Assembly (NCBI GenBank): GCA_945870155.1 | Contig: CAMBSB010000039.1 | Span: 1 to 33,188, forward strand | From: Paludibacter jiangxiensis | GTDB taxonomy: Bacteria; Bacteroidota; Bacteroidia; Bacteroidales; Paludibacteraceae | DNA: 33,188 bases | Direction: 5' to 3' | Shown here: positions 8,622 to 16,459 of the stretch, piece by piece | How positions within the stretch are numbered: position 1 is the first letter of the stretch | Layout of the letters: each line of letters starts with the position of its first letter | Position numbers and translations under genes: made by a program | Notes under the pieces: generated by a model | The model's database searches: none | The model's input: only the letters and a program-made list of their open reading frames with translations | What the model was told of the DNA's origin: nothing

Positions 8622-8888
8622 ATGCTACCAACATACTGCCCCAGTTGTAAATCTGAACTAAAAGTAAAATGTTTGAAATGCGAAAGCTGTCAGACAGAAG
8701 TGAGCGGATCATACGATTTACCCGTTTTATCACTTATATCAGAATCAGAACAGCAATTTATTTTGCGATTTATAAAAAACAGTGGAAGTTTAAAAGAAAT
8801 GGCCACAGAGTTAAAATTAAGTTACCCCACTGTCAGAAACATGTTAAACGATATAATTCAAAAAATTGAGAGTTATGAAAAAAAATGA
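8622..8888 (+). CDS. DUF2089-family zinc-ribbon/HTH protein
   Basis: The 88-residue protein opens with a zinc-ribbon (Cys6, Cys9, Cys17, Cys20, Cys23). Its second half is a sigma-70 region 4-like helix-turn-helix ('FIKNSGSLKEMATELKLSYPTVRNMLNDI'-like, residues about 49-80). This is the DUF2089 (PF09862) layout, presumed to be a small transcription regulator. It has its own strong promoter, and its 3' end overlaps the next membrane gene by 14 bases. In such pairs the regulator probably controls, or is linked to, the downstream membrane protein; the target is unknown. Confidence 0.85.
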   Translation: MLPTYCPSCKSELKVKCLKCESCQTEVSGSYDLPVLSLISESEQQFILRFIKNSGSLKEMATELKLSYPTVRNMLNDIIQKIESYEKK

Positions 8889-9447
8889 GTTTTGGGGTTT
8901 ATTAATTAATCCTTACACGCGCTTAGCTGGTTGGCAGGCATTTGCATTGGGAATAGTTTTTATACTGCTTACAGGAATTGTTGGAACATTTGCCAATGTG
9001 TATTTTGATGGTGCAATTGATATACATTTTGCCGAAAAAGCTACTTTTAAAAACTCTTTCAACTTTTTAGGAATTGACATATTAAGTGTATTTCTTGCAT
9101 TATCAATAGCAGGAATTTTCATTTCCAAAAACTTTCGTTTAATAGACATTTTAGGTACTATAACTTTGGCTAAGGCACCTTTTTTATTATTTGCCATTGC
9201 ATCACTACTAACTAAATCGCCTGGTGCTGAGCAAATCATTAAAAACCCTTTGTTAATTTTCAGTTCTGCATCATTTGTTATTGTAATGCTTCTTTCTATA
9301 CCAATAATAATATGGTATATAATTTTATTGTACAATGCATTTAAAACTTCTACTGGTGCTAAAGGAAATCAAGTAGTTATAGCATTTATTATTTCTTTAT
9401 TAATGGCCGAAATTATATCCAAATCACTCATCATATATTTAATCTAA
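8875..9447 (+). CDS. Yip1-like integral membrane protein
   Basis: From ATG 8875 the product is 190 residues with five hydrophobic segments. It starts 'MKKNEFWGLLINPYTRLAGW', close to the 'F..l..P..t'-type N-terminus of YIP1/DUF1282-like membrane proteins. An in-frame TTG at 8866 lies inside the preceding gene and is less likely as start. It overlaps the DUF2089 gene by 14 bases and is followed one base later by the oxidoreductase gene, so the three form an operon. The family call is tentative and the function unknown. Confidence 0.7.
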   Translation: MKKNEFWGLLINPYTRLAGWQAFALGIVFILLTGIVGTFANVYFDGAIDIHFAEKATFKNSFNFLGIDILSVFLALSIAGIFISKNFRLIDILGTITLAKAPFLLFAIASLLTKSPGAEQIIKNPLLIFSSASFVIVMLLSIPIIIWYIILLYNAFKTSTGAKGNQVVIAFIISLLMAEIISKSLIIYLI

Positions 9448-9448
9448 A

Positions 9449-10021
9449 ATGAAAAATACGCTTATAATTATTGGACATCCTCATTTCGATAAATCGATTG
9501 CCAACAAGGCAATTATTGAAATTTTAAAGGATAAAATTAAATTAGAAAAACTTGATTCAAATATTCGTTTTCGAAATTTGATTGAACTCTATCCCAATTA
9601 TAAAATTGACATTCCTGCTGAGCAAGATGCTTTAATTTGGGCAGATAATATTGTTTTGCAATTCCCGTTTTATTGGTATAATGTCCCTGCCATACTTAAA
9701 ATTTGGATGGATGAAGTGTTGGAATATGGATTTGCTTATGGTAAAACCGGTGATAAGATGAAAGGCAAGAATCTCTTACTCTCGTTTACAACCGGAGGTC
9801 CGGAGGAATCGTATACACAAGGTGGACGTAATAACTTTGAAATAAGCAGTTTACTCAATCCACATAAACAAACATCAAATTTAATGGGATGCAATTTTTT
9901 AGATCCAGTTTGTAGTCATAGTATGATAAATCTTCCGAATATTTCTACTGAATTAGATGAATTAAATGAAAAATCGAAAATTCATGCGAATCAAATTTTT
10001 AATACTATCAACAATTTATAA
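9449..10021 (+). CDS. NAD(P)H-dependent FMN/FAD oxidoreductase (MdaB/KefF-type flavodoxin fold)
   Basis: The 190-residue protein has the Flavodoxin_2 (PF02525) pattern. 'TLIIIGHPHFDKSIANKAI' forms the first strand and phosphate loop. 'ADNIVLQFPFYWYNVPAILK' follows, with the 'FPxYWxxxPAxLK' core of quinone reductases and KefF-like proteins, then 'VLEYGFAYG' and 'LLSFTTGGP'. It should reduce quinones or similar acceptors with NAD(P)H through a bound flavin. It starts one base after the Yip1-like gene stop, so translation is probably coupled. Confidence 0.88.
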   Translation: MKNTLIIIGHPHFDKSIANKAIIEILKDKIKLEKLDSNIRFRNLIELYPNYKIDIPAEQDALIWADNIVLQFPFYWYNVPAILKIWMDEVLEYGFAYGKTGDKMKGKNLLLSFTTGGPEESYTQGGRNNFEISSLLNPHKQTSNLMGCNFLDPVCSHSMINLPNISTELDELNEKSKIHANQIFNTINNL

Positions 10022-10047
10022 TTTAAAACCATAAAAAAATCAATACC

Positions 10048-11436
10048 ATGAAACGAATTATTTTTATACTTGCAACTTTACTATTTAGCTATATAGCATT
10101 ATGTCAGAACATTACAGGTGAATGGAACGGAGAATTATCGGTTCAGGGAATGAAGTTACGATTGGTTTTCCACATCACTCAGTCAGGAACAAACTATACT
10201 GCAACTATGGACAGCCCCGACCAAGGTGCTAAAGGAATATCAATGACTTCGGCATTATTTGAAAACAATATCTTAACAATTGAACACAGTTTGGCTAAAA
10301 TAAAATTCACAGGTAATTTGATAAATGCGGATAGTATTAGTGGTAATTTTGTACAAGGTGGTCAACAGTTTCCGTTAATACTTACACGGCATAAAGTAGC
10401 AGTGGAGAAAATCAAACATCCACAGGAACCTGTAAAACCATTTCCATACAATTCCGAAGACATAACATTTGAAAACAGTATTGATAGTATAACACTTGCC
10501 GGAACTTTTACCTACCCAAAAACTGCCGGAAAATTCAAAACTGTTATTTTAATTTCTGGCAGTGGCCCGCAAAACAGAGATGAAGAAATTCTCGGTCATA
10601 AACCTTTTCTTTTGCTATCCGACTTTTTAACCCGAAATGGTATAGCAGTACTTCGTTTCGACGATCGCGGGTGTTATGAGTCGAAAGGTGATTTTGCAAA
10701 GGCAACTTCAAATGATTTTGCAAAGGATGTAGAAGCAGCTGTGAAATATTTGAGAACCCGCAAAGAAGTTAATACTAAAAAAATAGGAATTATCGGTCAT
10801 AGCGAAGGTGGAATTATTGCTCCGCTGGTAGCAGTAAAAGATAAAAATATTAATTTTATCGTTTTAATGGCTGGCCCAGGAATTTCAGGCGGCGATATTA
10901 TTATTCGTCAAACCGAATTAATTGGACGTGCAAATGGAGTAACAGAAACTGATTTACAGGAATCTATAAAATCTCAAACTCAAATAATCGACTATTTGGT
11001 AAATATAAAAAATCTGGATAGTTTAAAAGTAAAGCTCGATTCATATTTGCGACTAAAAATGTTAGAAAATCCCGATATGCGTAATAATGAAAAATTAAAT
11101 GAACTTGTAAATCAGCAAATTACGCAGATCACATCACCTTGGTATTTGAATTTTATACGATATAATCCAGCACCCACGCTCGAAAAAGTGAAATGTTCAG
11201 TTTTGGCAATTATTGGAAGTAAAGATTTACAAGTTCCATCGGAAGAAAATTTAAAAGCCATAAAAAAAGCGCTTACAAAAGCTAAGAACAAAAAATTTAT
11301 AGCCAAAGAACTAGCTGGTTTAAATCATTTATTTCAAGAATGTAAAACCGGTGCTCCCGGAGAATATGCAAGTATTGAACAAACAATTTCACCAGTTGCC
11401 TTAGATATTATGCTAAAATGGATTAACTCTAAATAA
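10048..11436 (+). CDS. Exported alpha/beta hydrolase (S33/S9-like esterase or peptidase)
   Basis: The 462-residue protein has a signal peptide (residues 1-20). An N-terminal beta-rich domain of about 110 residues ('ITGEWNGELSVQGMKLRLVFHI') is common in Bacteroidota hydrolases of this type. An alpha/beta hydrolase domain follows from about residue 125. The nucleophile elbow 'GHSEGG' puts Ser252 as catalytic, with likely partners Asp393 ('GSKDLQVP') and His427 ('LNHLF'). 'ISGSGPQNRDEE' looks like the oxyanion region. It acts in the periplasm or outside on an unknown ester or peptide. It sits 26 bases after the oxidoreductase gene. Confidence 0.88.
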   Translation: MKRIIFILATLLFSYIALCQNITGEWNGELSVQGMKLRLVFHITQSGTNYTATMDSPDQGAKGISMTSALFENNILTIEHSLAKIKFTGNLINADSISGNFVQGGQQFPLILTRHKVAVEKIKHPQEPVKPFPYNSEDITFENSIDSITLAGTFTYPKTAGKFKTVILISGSGPQNRDEEILGHKPFLLLSDFLTRNGIAVLRFDDRGCYESKGDFAKATSNDFAKDVEAAVKYLRTRKEVNTKKIGIIGHSEGGIIAPLVAVKDKNINFIVLMAGPGISGGDIIIRQTELIGRANGVTETDLQESIKSQTQIIDYLVNIKNLDSLKVKLDSYLRLKMLENPDMRNNEKLNELVNQQITQITSPWYLNFIRYNPAPTLEKVKCSVLAIIGSKDLQVPSEENLKAIKKALTKAKNKKFIAKELAGLNHLFQECKTGAPGEYASIEQTISPVALDIMLKWINSK

Positions 11437-11527
11437 TGAATTAAATTTATCATATTTTTATAAACAACATTATTGTGTTGAATATCAATACAATAAAAAT
11501 ATATTATTTATATTAAAATAAAATTAC

Positions 11528-11535
11528 TATCTTTG
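11528..11535 (+). promoter_or_regulatory. -7 promoter box (TATCTTTG) for Nudix gene
   Basis: TATCTTTG matches TAnnTTTG 17 bases before the ATG at 11553. The -33 region has only TTTA at a short spacing, so the match is partial. Confidence 0.5.
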
Positions 11536-11552
11536 CAAAAAAGATAATTTTA

Positions 11553-12077
11553 ATGCAAAAAACAGAATACTTCCCACTCGTTGACGAATCAGGAAAAGTG
11601 ATAGGAAAAGCTAGCCGAAGTGAATGTCATTCCGGCTCATTTTTATTACATCCAGTTGTACATCTGCATGTTATAAACTCAAATGGCGAACTATATCTAC
11701 AAAAGCGAGCAGCAAACAAAGACATTCAACCCGGAAAATGGGATACTTCGGTAGGTGGACATGTAGATTTTGGCGAAGAAATTGAAATTGCTCTAAAACG
11801 GGAAGTTTTTGAAGAGCTTGGAATGAGTGAATTTAGTCCTGTTTTCATGAAACGTTATAAATTTGTATCTTCACAAGAAGCAGAATTGGTACATAGTTTT
11901 TATACAATATATAACGGCGAAATTACACCCGATCCTATTGAAATTTCGGAAGGAAAATTTTGGTCAATTGCAGAAATCGAGTTGAATTTAGGTAAGAATG
12001 TTTTTACTCCTAATTTTGAAAGTGAATTTTCAGCCTTAGTTTCTGAAAAATTATTGCCAATCAACAAGAAAAGCTAA
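11553..12077 (+). CDS. Nudix hydrolase (IDI/YfcD-like)
   Basis: The 174-residue protein has a perfect Nudix box from Gly69 to Met91 (G-x5-E75-x7-R83-E84-x2-E87-E88-x-G90), the Mg2+-binding loop that hydrolyses a nucleoside-diphosphate-linked substrate. The flanks 'FPLVDESGKVIGKASR' and 'HPVVHLHVIN..GELYLQKR' resemble the isopentenyl-diphosphate isomerase-like branch (YfcD type) rather than MutT. Isomerase activity is not implied. The substrate is unknown. The next gene starts five bases later, so they are one operon. Confidence 0.9.
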   Translation: MQKTEYFPLVDESGKVIGKASRSECHSGSFLLHPVVHLHVINSNGELYLQKRAANKDIQPGKWDTSVGGHVDFGEEIEIALKREVFEELGMSEFSPVFMKRYKFVSSQEAELVHSFYTIYNGEITPDPIEISEGKFWSIAEIELNLGKNVFTPNFESEFSALVSEKLLPINKKS

Positions 12078-12081
12078 TTTT

Positions 12082-13029
12082 ATGACAAAAAGCGTTACCT
12101 TGTTAATAAATGAAATAGGAAAATTTATAAAATCTGATTTTCATTTGGCATCTTATCTTTTTACATTTGTTATTATAGCTCTTTGTATCTATTTCAATTA
12201 CACGCAGCATTTTTACGTAAATTATATCCGACAAAGCTATTATACCGGAAACTCAACTTGGGTATTTCCTTTGTTTTATACTTCCATGTATTTTTTTATT
12301 GCCATATCAACTTTAGTTCTCAGAAAAGATTATAATGCATTGAAAAACAAAGCTTTTTATCTTAAAAGTTTATTTATTATTTGTATATATGGCATTTCTA
12401 TAGGTTTCTATTCTTATAAATCTATACACTTCCCTAACTTTTTTGAGGAAGAAAATCTTTTTATAATTCGCATTATTTCACAATTAAAAAGTTTGGTTTT
12501 TTATCTTATCCCTTTGTATATTTTAAAACTTATATTTGACAAAAATATAAAAGGCTTATATGGCTTAACTCTTAATAGCCAACATATTCGTGGATATTTA
12601 ATTTTGTTTTTGGCTTTACTGCCGTTTATAATAATCGTTTCATTTACTCCTGATTTTCAGTTGGCATATCCGCAATTTAAACCCTGGCTGTATACCGATA
12701 TTTTGGGTCTAAAAACCTGGCAAACAACAGCAATCTTCCAAATTAGTTATGCTATTGACTTTGTAATGACCGAATTGCTTTTCAGAGGAGCTTTGGTAAT
12801 TGGCATGGTAAGTATTTTGGGTCGAAATGCAATATTACCTATGGTAGCTATGTATGTAGCCATACATTTTGGCAAACCACTAGGCGAAACAATATCATCA
12901 ATTTTTGGTGGTTACATTTTAGGAGCATTAGCTTATCAAACACGCCATATATGGGGCGGTGTAATTGTACATATTTCCATTGCTTTGAGTATGGAATTAG
13001 CAGCAATATTTCAGCATTATACAAAATAA
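12082..13029 (+). CDS. CPBP-family membrane protein with altered first motif
   Basis: The 315-residue protein has about eight transmembrane segments. The C-terminal third carries the CPBP (Abi, CAAX protease-like) layout: 'TELLFRGA' at 230-237, 'YVAIHFGKP' with its His, and a last helix 'GGVIVHISIALSME' with another His. In the canonical motif the first position is Glu (EExxxR). Here it is Thr230, while Glu231, Arg235 and both His are kept, so proteolytic activity is uncertain. It lies five bases after the Nudix gene and ends in a strong terminator. Confidence 0.8.
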   Translation: MTKSVTLLINEIGKFIKSDFHLASYLFTFVIIALCIYFNYTQHFYVNYIRQSYYTGNSTWVFPLFYTSMYFFIAISTLVLRKDYNALKNKAFYLKSLFIICIYGISIGFYSYKSIHFPNFFEEENLFIIRIISQLKSLVFYLIPLYILKLIFDKNIKGLYGLTLNSQHIRGYLILFLALLPFIIIVSFTPDFQLAYPQFKPWLYTDILGLKTWQTTAIFQISYAIDFVMTELLFRGALVIGMVSILGRNAILPMVAMYVAIHFGKPLGETISSIFGGYILGALAYQTRHIWGGVIVHISIALSMELAAIFQHYTK

Positions 13030-13062
13030 AAAAAGACTGAACATATCAGAACAGTCTTTTTT
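13028..13062. terminator. Bidirectional intrinsic terminator between convergent genes
   Basis: AAAAAAAGACTG (13028-13039) pairs with CAGTCTTTTTT (13052-13062), giving an 11-bp stem with T-runs on both strands. It sits between the CPBP gene and the convergent purC gene and can serve both. Confidence 0.85.
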
Positions 13063-13083
13063 ATGAATATGTGAAAATTCAAT

Positions 13084-14031
13084 TTACACAGTTTTTAAAT
13101 ATGCAGTTACGTTTTTCTCAATACGTGAACTAATGTCTGCAATATCAGCTTTATCAAAAGCTTCTCCTGAAATATTTTCAAAAAGTTCAATATAGCGTTC
13201 GCTGATCCCTGAAACAATTTCAGGAGTCATTTCCGGAACTTGTTGACCGTCTTTACCTTGGAAACCATTGTCCATGAGCCATTCACGCACAAATTCTTTC
13301 GATAATTGTTTTTGAGCTTCGCCTTTTTCAAATAATTCCTGATAACTATCAGTATAAAAATATCGTGAAGAATCAGGTGTGTGAATTTCGTCAATCAAAT
13401 AAATTTTGCCATCACGGCGACCGAATTCATATTTGGTATCAACCAGAATTAATCCACGCTTAGCAGCTATTTCAGTTCCACGTAAGAAAAGCTCCATGGT
13501 ATATTTTTCAAGCATTTCGTATTCTTCAACCGAAACTAATCCCTGACTTAAGATTTCTTCGCGTGTAATATCTTCATCGTGACGACCCAATTCGGCTTTG
13601 GTTGTTGGTGTGATGATAGGCTTTGGAAAACGTTGGTTTTCGCGCATACCGTCAGGTATTTTTACACCACAAATTTCACGTACGCCGCTTTTGTATGTTC
13701 TCCATGCACTACCGCAAAGATAGCCGCGTACAATCATTTCTACCGGGTATCCTTCGCAACGTAAGCCAACGGTTACCATCGGATCCGGGCTTGCCAGTTT
13801 CCAGTTAGGAACAATATCAGCTGTTGCGTCCAAAAACTTAGCTGCAATTTGGTTGAGCATTTGTCCTTTATAAGGAATTCCCTTTGGTAAAACCACGTCG
13901 AATGCTGAAATGCGGTCTGTAGCAACCATTACAAGCAAGTCGTTTTTTACGGTGTATACATCACGTACTTTGCCGTGGTATGCATTTGTTTGTCCATCAA
14001 AATGGAAATCGGTGTTTGTTAGTGCGTTCAT
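13084..14031 (-). CDS. purC: Phosphoribosylaminoimidazole-succinocarboxamide synthase
   Basis: The 315-residue protein is SAICAR synthase, which joins CAIR and aspartate with ATP in the eighth step of de novo purine synthesis. It shows '[30 protein letters not shown]' at the N-terminus (quoted in part: the 'GKVRDVY' and 'DRISAFD' motifs). '[20 protein letters not shown]' and 'LVDTKYEFG' follow, then '[11 protein letters not shown]' near the end. The length matches the longer Bacteroidota/eukaryote-like form. It follows a GIY-YIG gene by 12 bases. Separation from phoH by that gene looks like a later insertion. Confidence 0.97.
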   Translation of the reverse strand: MNALTNTDFHFDGQTNAYHGKVRDVYTVKNDLLVMVATDRISAFDVVLPKGIPYKGQMLNQIAAKFLDATADIVPNWKLASPDPMVTVGLRCEGYPVEMIVRGYLCGSAWRTYKSGVREICGVKIPDGMRENQRFPKPIITPTTKAELGRHDEDITREEILSQGLVSVEEYEMLEKYTMELFLRGTEIAAKRGLILVDTKYEFGRRDGKIYLIDEIHTPDSSRYFYTDSYQELFEKGEAQKQLSKEFVREWLMDNGFQGKDGQQVPEMTPEIVSGISERYIELFENISGEAFDKADIADISSRIEKNVTAYLKTV

Positions 14032-14043
14032 ATTGTATAGTTA

Positions 14044-14949
14044 TTATTGATTTTTTATATCGCTTTCTTCAATTTCTTTAATTGATTTGCCATTTTCACT
14101 TTTCCAGATGTTTCGTCCATTAATAGAATATCCAACTATAACAGCAGCGGCAGCAGATGAACTTTTAAATAAATAGTTTTTAGTAAATTTATTGTTAGCG
14201 ATGATATTCTCATTAGTTAATTTATCTCTTAGACTTTTATATCCATAATTTTCTGATACAGTTTTAGAAATTTCTGAGTTTTCTAAAACTACAATTCCCT
14301 CATCAGTTTGGATTGCTCTTGCTTTTATACCTTTTACATTAAGTTCAAAGTACATTTCCCCTTTTGTTTCAAGAATAGCAATTTTATCTGCTTGGTCTTT
14401 AATTAATGTTTTATCAAATTCTAAAGCAATTAATACTAATGGAGTTTCAAGAAATTTGTGACCAAGAGTACCAGTCAAAAGTTTGATATTTATGATAAAA
14501 TCTTCCATTGCATCTCTATCAGGTAATGGAAGTGACGTTAGACTTGGAGAATTTGAGTTTTCTAATTCATATCTTTTTGAGTTATATGAAATGTCTATTA
14601 GTCTACTTTCAAGGTATTTTACGTGAGATTTAGTCAAATTATTATCTTTGCTGGTAAATAATATAACTTCATTCCAAAAATCCTTCTTAATATCATGAGT
14701 TTTGAGCCTATCCCAAACGTTTTCAGCTTCTCCAATATAAACCTTATCATTATTCGTTTTCTCATCAATCCCAATAAGAAAATATATTCCAGGTCGATTA
14801 GACTCATTTGAAAAGTATTTGTTTAAATCAATTAATTTATTTCTTGGGCACGAGAATGCTTGAATTGTTAGGTTTACAACTTCAGCTAATTTAATACCAG
14901 TTACAGTTCCTTCTTTTAAATAGATACGAATACTTTTTCCTAAATTCAT
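14044..14949 (-). CDS. GIY-YIG nuclease-like protein with C-terminal DUF4357
   Basis: The 301-residue protein carries a GIY-YIG nuclease domain: GIY at 54-56, YIG at 71-73, the catalytic Arg81 in 'WDRLKTH', and a candidate metal ligand Glu114 in 'YLESRLI'. All the key residues are present, so it may be active. The C-terminal about 90 residues fit DUF4357 ('SSSAAAAVIVGYSINGRNIW'). Such proteins occur next to restriction or other defence genes as well as alone; none is adjacent here. Its position between purC and phoH, with only 12 and 29 bases to its neighbours, suggests acquisition into a housekeeping cluster. Function is unknown. Confidence 0.88.
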   Translation of the reverse strand: MNLGKSIRIYLKEGTVTGIKLAEVVNLTIQAFSCPRNKLIDLNKYFSNESNRPGIYFLIGIDEKTNNDKVYIGEAENVWDRLKTHDIKKDFWNEVILFTSKDNNLTKSHVKYLESRLIDISYNSKRYELENSNSPSLTSLPLPDRDAMEDFIINIKLLTGTLGHKFLETPLVLIALEFDKTLIKDQADKIAILETKGEMYFELNVKGIKARAIQTDEGIVVLENSEISKTVSENYGYKSLRDKLTNENIIANNKFTKNYLFKSSSAAAAVIVGYSINGRNIWKSENGKSIKEIEESDIKNQ

Positions 14950-14978
14950 TATAATTGTCAGTGAAAAATTGTTGATAA

Positions 14979-15977
14979 CTATTTCTTCAATATCAAAATT
15001 TCTTTCTTCTCTACTTGTTCCCCTTTAGGGGTTAGGGGTTCTTTTTCTCTTTTCTCATATGCCTCCACTATCCTTTGAACCAGTTTATGTCTAACAATAT
15101 CTTTCACATCAAATTCAACTTTAGCTATGCCTTTTACATTTTTCAAAATCTCCAAAGCATCTTTTAATCCAGATTTTTGAGAATAAGGCAAGTCTATTTG
15201 TGTCATATCTCCGGTAACTATCATTTTGGCATTCAGCCCCATACGTGTCAGAAACATTTTGATTTGCATGGTGGTGGTGTTTTGTGCTTCATCCAAAATA
15301 ATCACAGCATCACTCAGCGTTCGTCCTCGCATAAAAGCGAGTGGCGCAATCTGAATTGTGCCATTCTCCATGTATTCTTTGAGTTTAAGCGGCGTAATCA
15401 TATCCTGCAAAGCATCATATAGTGGTTGCAAATACGGATCAATCTTTTCCTTCATATCGCCTGGCAAAAAACCGAGCTTTTCACCTGCCTCAACTGCAGG
15501 TCGACTAAGGATAATTTTTTTTATTTCTTTGTTTTTCAACGAGCGAACTGCCAAGGCAATGGCTGTATAAGTTTTACCAGAACCAGCCGGACCAATGGCA
15601 AAAAGCAAATCATTCGTTTCAAAATCTTTTACCAACTTTTGTTGGTTTGCCGTGCGCGCCATGATAGATTTACCATTTACACCATGCAGAATAAGGTTGT
15701 CGAATCTGACCTCGACAGGTTCACTACCTTTAACTATTTCAATGATGTTTTCTTCCGATAAAGCATTATTATCAAGGCAGTAACGTTCTATTTTTTTTAT
15801 ATTTTCTATTAATCTATCAGCTTCCTCGTCACTTCCCGAAATTTTCACCACATGTCCTCTTGCCATTAATCGCAAATTGGGATGCAGATTTTTCAGCAAC
15901 TGAATATTGGAGTTATTAACACCGTAAAAAACAGTTGAATCAGTATGTTCGGAAAGTTCGAAAATGTGTTCTGTCAT
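14979..15977 (-). CDS. phoH: PhoH-family ATPase
   Basis: The 332-residue protein has the PhoH/YbeZ arrangement. A KH-like N-terminal region ('ARGHVVKISGSDEEADRLI') is followed by the P-loop ATPase domain, with Walker A 'GPAGSGKT' at 129-136, 'SRPAVEAGEKLGFLPGD', and Walker B 'AVIILDEAQN'. 'KMIVTGDMTQIDLP' comes next. The family is linked to RNA metabolism and ribosome maturation with YbeY, though direct activity is poorly defined. The last about 20 residues ('EPLTPKGEQVE') are encoded by a copy of the dispersed GC-rich repeat at 15016-15039, so the native C-terminus has probably been altered. Confidence 0.93.
   Translation of the reverse strand: MTEHIFELSEHTDSTVFYGVNNSNIQLLKNLHPNLRLMARGHVVKISGSDEEADRLIENIKKIERYCLDNNALSEENIIEIVKGSEPVEVRFDNLILHGVNGKSIMARTANQQKLVKDFETNDLLFAIGPAGSGKTYTAIALAVRSLKNKEIKKIILSRPAVEAGEKLGFLPGDMKEKIDPYLQPLYDALQDMITPLKLKEYMENGTIQIAPLAFMRGRTLSDAVIILDEAQNTTTMQIKMFLTRMGLNAKMIVTGDMTQIDLPYSQKSGLKDALEILKNVKGIAKVEFDVKDIVRHKLVQRIVEAYEKREKEPLTPKGEQVEKKEILILKK
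15016..15039 (-). repeat. Dispersed GC-rich repeat, inside phoH 3' end
   Basis: On the minus strand this reads GAACCCCTAACCCCTAAAGG followed by GGAA. It is a clean copy of the repeat family and is translated as part of the PhoH tail. Confidence 0.85.
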
Positions 15978-15986
15978 AAATGTTTA

Positions 15987-16009
15987 GAAGTAAGAGGTAA
16001 GAAAGTAAG
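15987..16009 (+). repeat. Left inverted repeat flanking the four-helix-bundle gene
   Basis: GAAGTAAGAGGTAA (15987-16000) is the exact reverse complement of 16420-16433. A second half-unit GAAAGTAAG follows. The unit AAGTAAGAGGTAAGA is itself tandem-like. Confidence 0.85.
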
Positions 16010-16023
16010 ACCTAAGAAATTTG

Positions 16024-16389
16024 TTATTTTTTCATATTAGCTTTGCTTACAGTAAAAATCTTTACAAGTTCATCTATTTCATTTTTAAGATTTGAAAAAG
16101 TTAATTTATCTAAGAGTTCTGCCTCTTCAATTAGTTCAAACCAAAACTGTGTTTCATCAATTTCTTCAACGACTATACACATTTTAGAGAATCGCTCGGC
16201 ATGAGATCTTCCACGTGTTACAGCTCTGAAATTAGCTGCCACAGAAGTTCCCGACCGTAGCAGCTGTTTCCCAATTATACGTAATTCTTCCGTCTGTTTA
16301 CAATATTTAGCATAAAACAAAATTATTGCTACAGCAAATTTTTTAGTTCTTAGTCTGTATTTCTCGTTGTAGTCCAAGCTTTCTAACAT
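16024..16389 (-). CDS. Four-helix-bundle protein, 23S rRNA intervening-sequence (S23) type
   Basis: The 121-residue all-helical protein matches the S23/IVP family (PF05635): 'KQLLRSGTSVAANFRAVTRGRS' in the middle (key part LLRSGTSVAANFRA) and 'FSKMCIVVEEIDETQFWFELI' in the third helix. The family was first found inside 23S rRNA intervening sequences. Stand-alone copies are scattered through Bacteroidota genomes without rRNA nearby, as here. The gene is framed by a 14-bp perfect inverted repeat (15987-16000 and 16420-16433), which suggests a cassette inserted between phoH and glyA. Biochemical role is unknown; the pentameric fold resembles Avd of diversity-generating retroelements, but no such element is present. 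Confidence 0.9.
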   Translation of the reverse strand: MLESLDYNEKYRLRTKKFAVAIILFYAKYCKQTEELRIIGKQLLRSGTSVAANFRAVTRGRSHAERFSKMCIVVEEIDETQFWFELIEEAELLDKLTFSNLKNEIDELVKIFTVSKANMKK

Positions 16390-16419
16390 AAATAATTATT
16401 ATAAAATTATACAAATTAC

Positions 16420-16453
16420 TTACCTCTTACTTCTTACCTCTTGCTTTCTTACC
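16420..16453 (-). repeat. Right inverted repeat flanking the four-helix-bundle gene
   Basis: TTACCTCTTACTTC (16420-16433) is the reverse complement of 15987-16000. It is followed by a degenerate second copy (16434-16453), so this side carries two tandem units just before the glyA stop. Confidence 0.85.
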
Positions 16454-16459
16454 ACTATT

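Noticed and set aside
16024-16389. Avd gene of a diversity-generating retroelement
   Set aside because: The fold is similar, but there is no reverse transcriptase and no template/variable repeat pair nearby, and the residues fit the 23S-IVS family.
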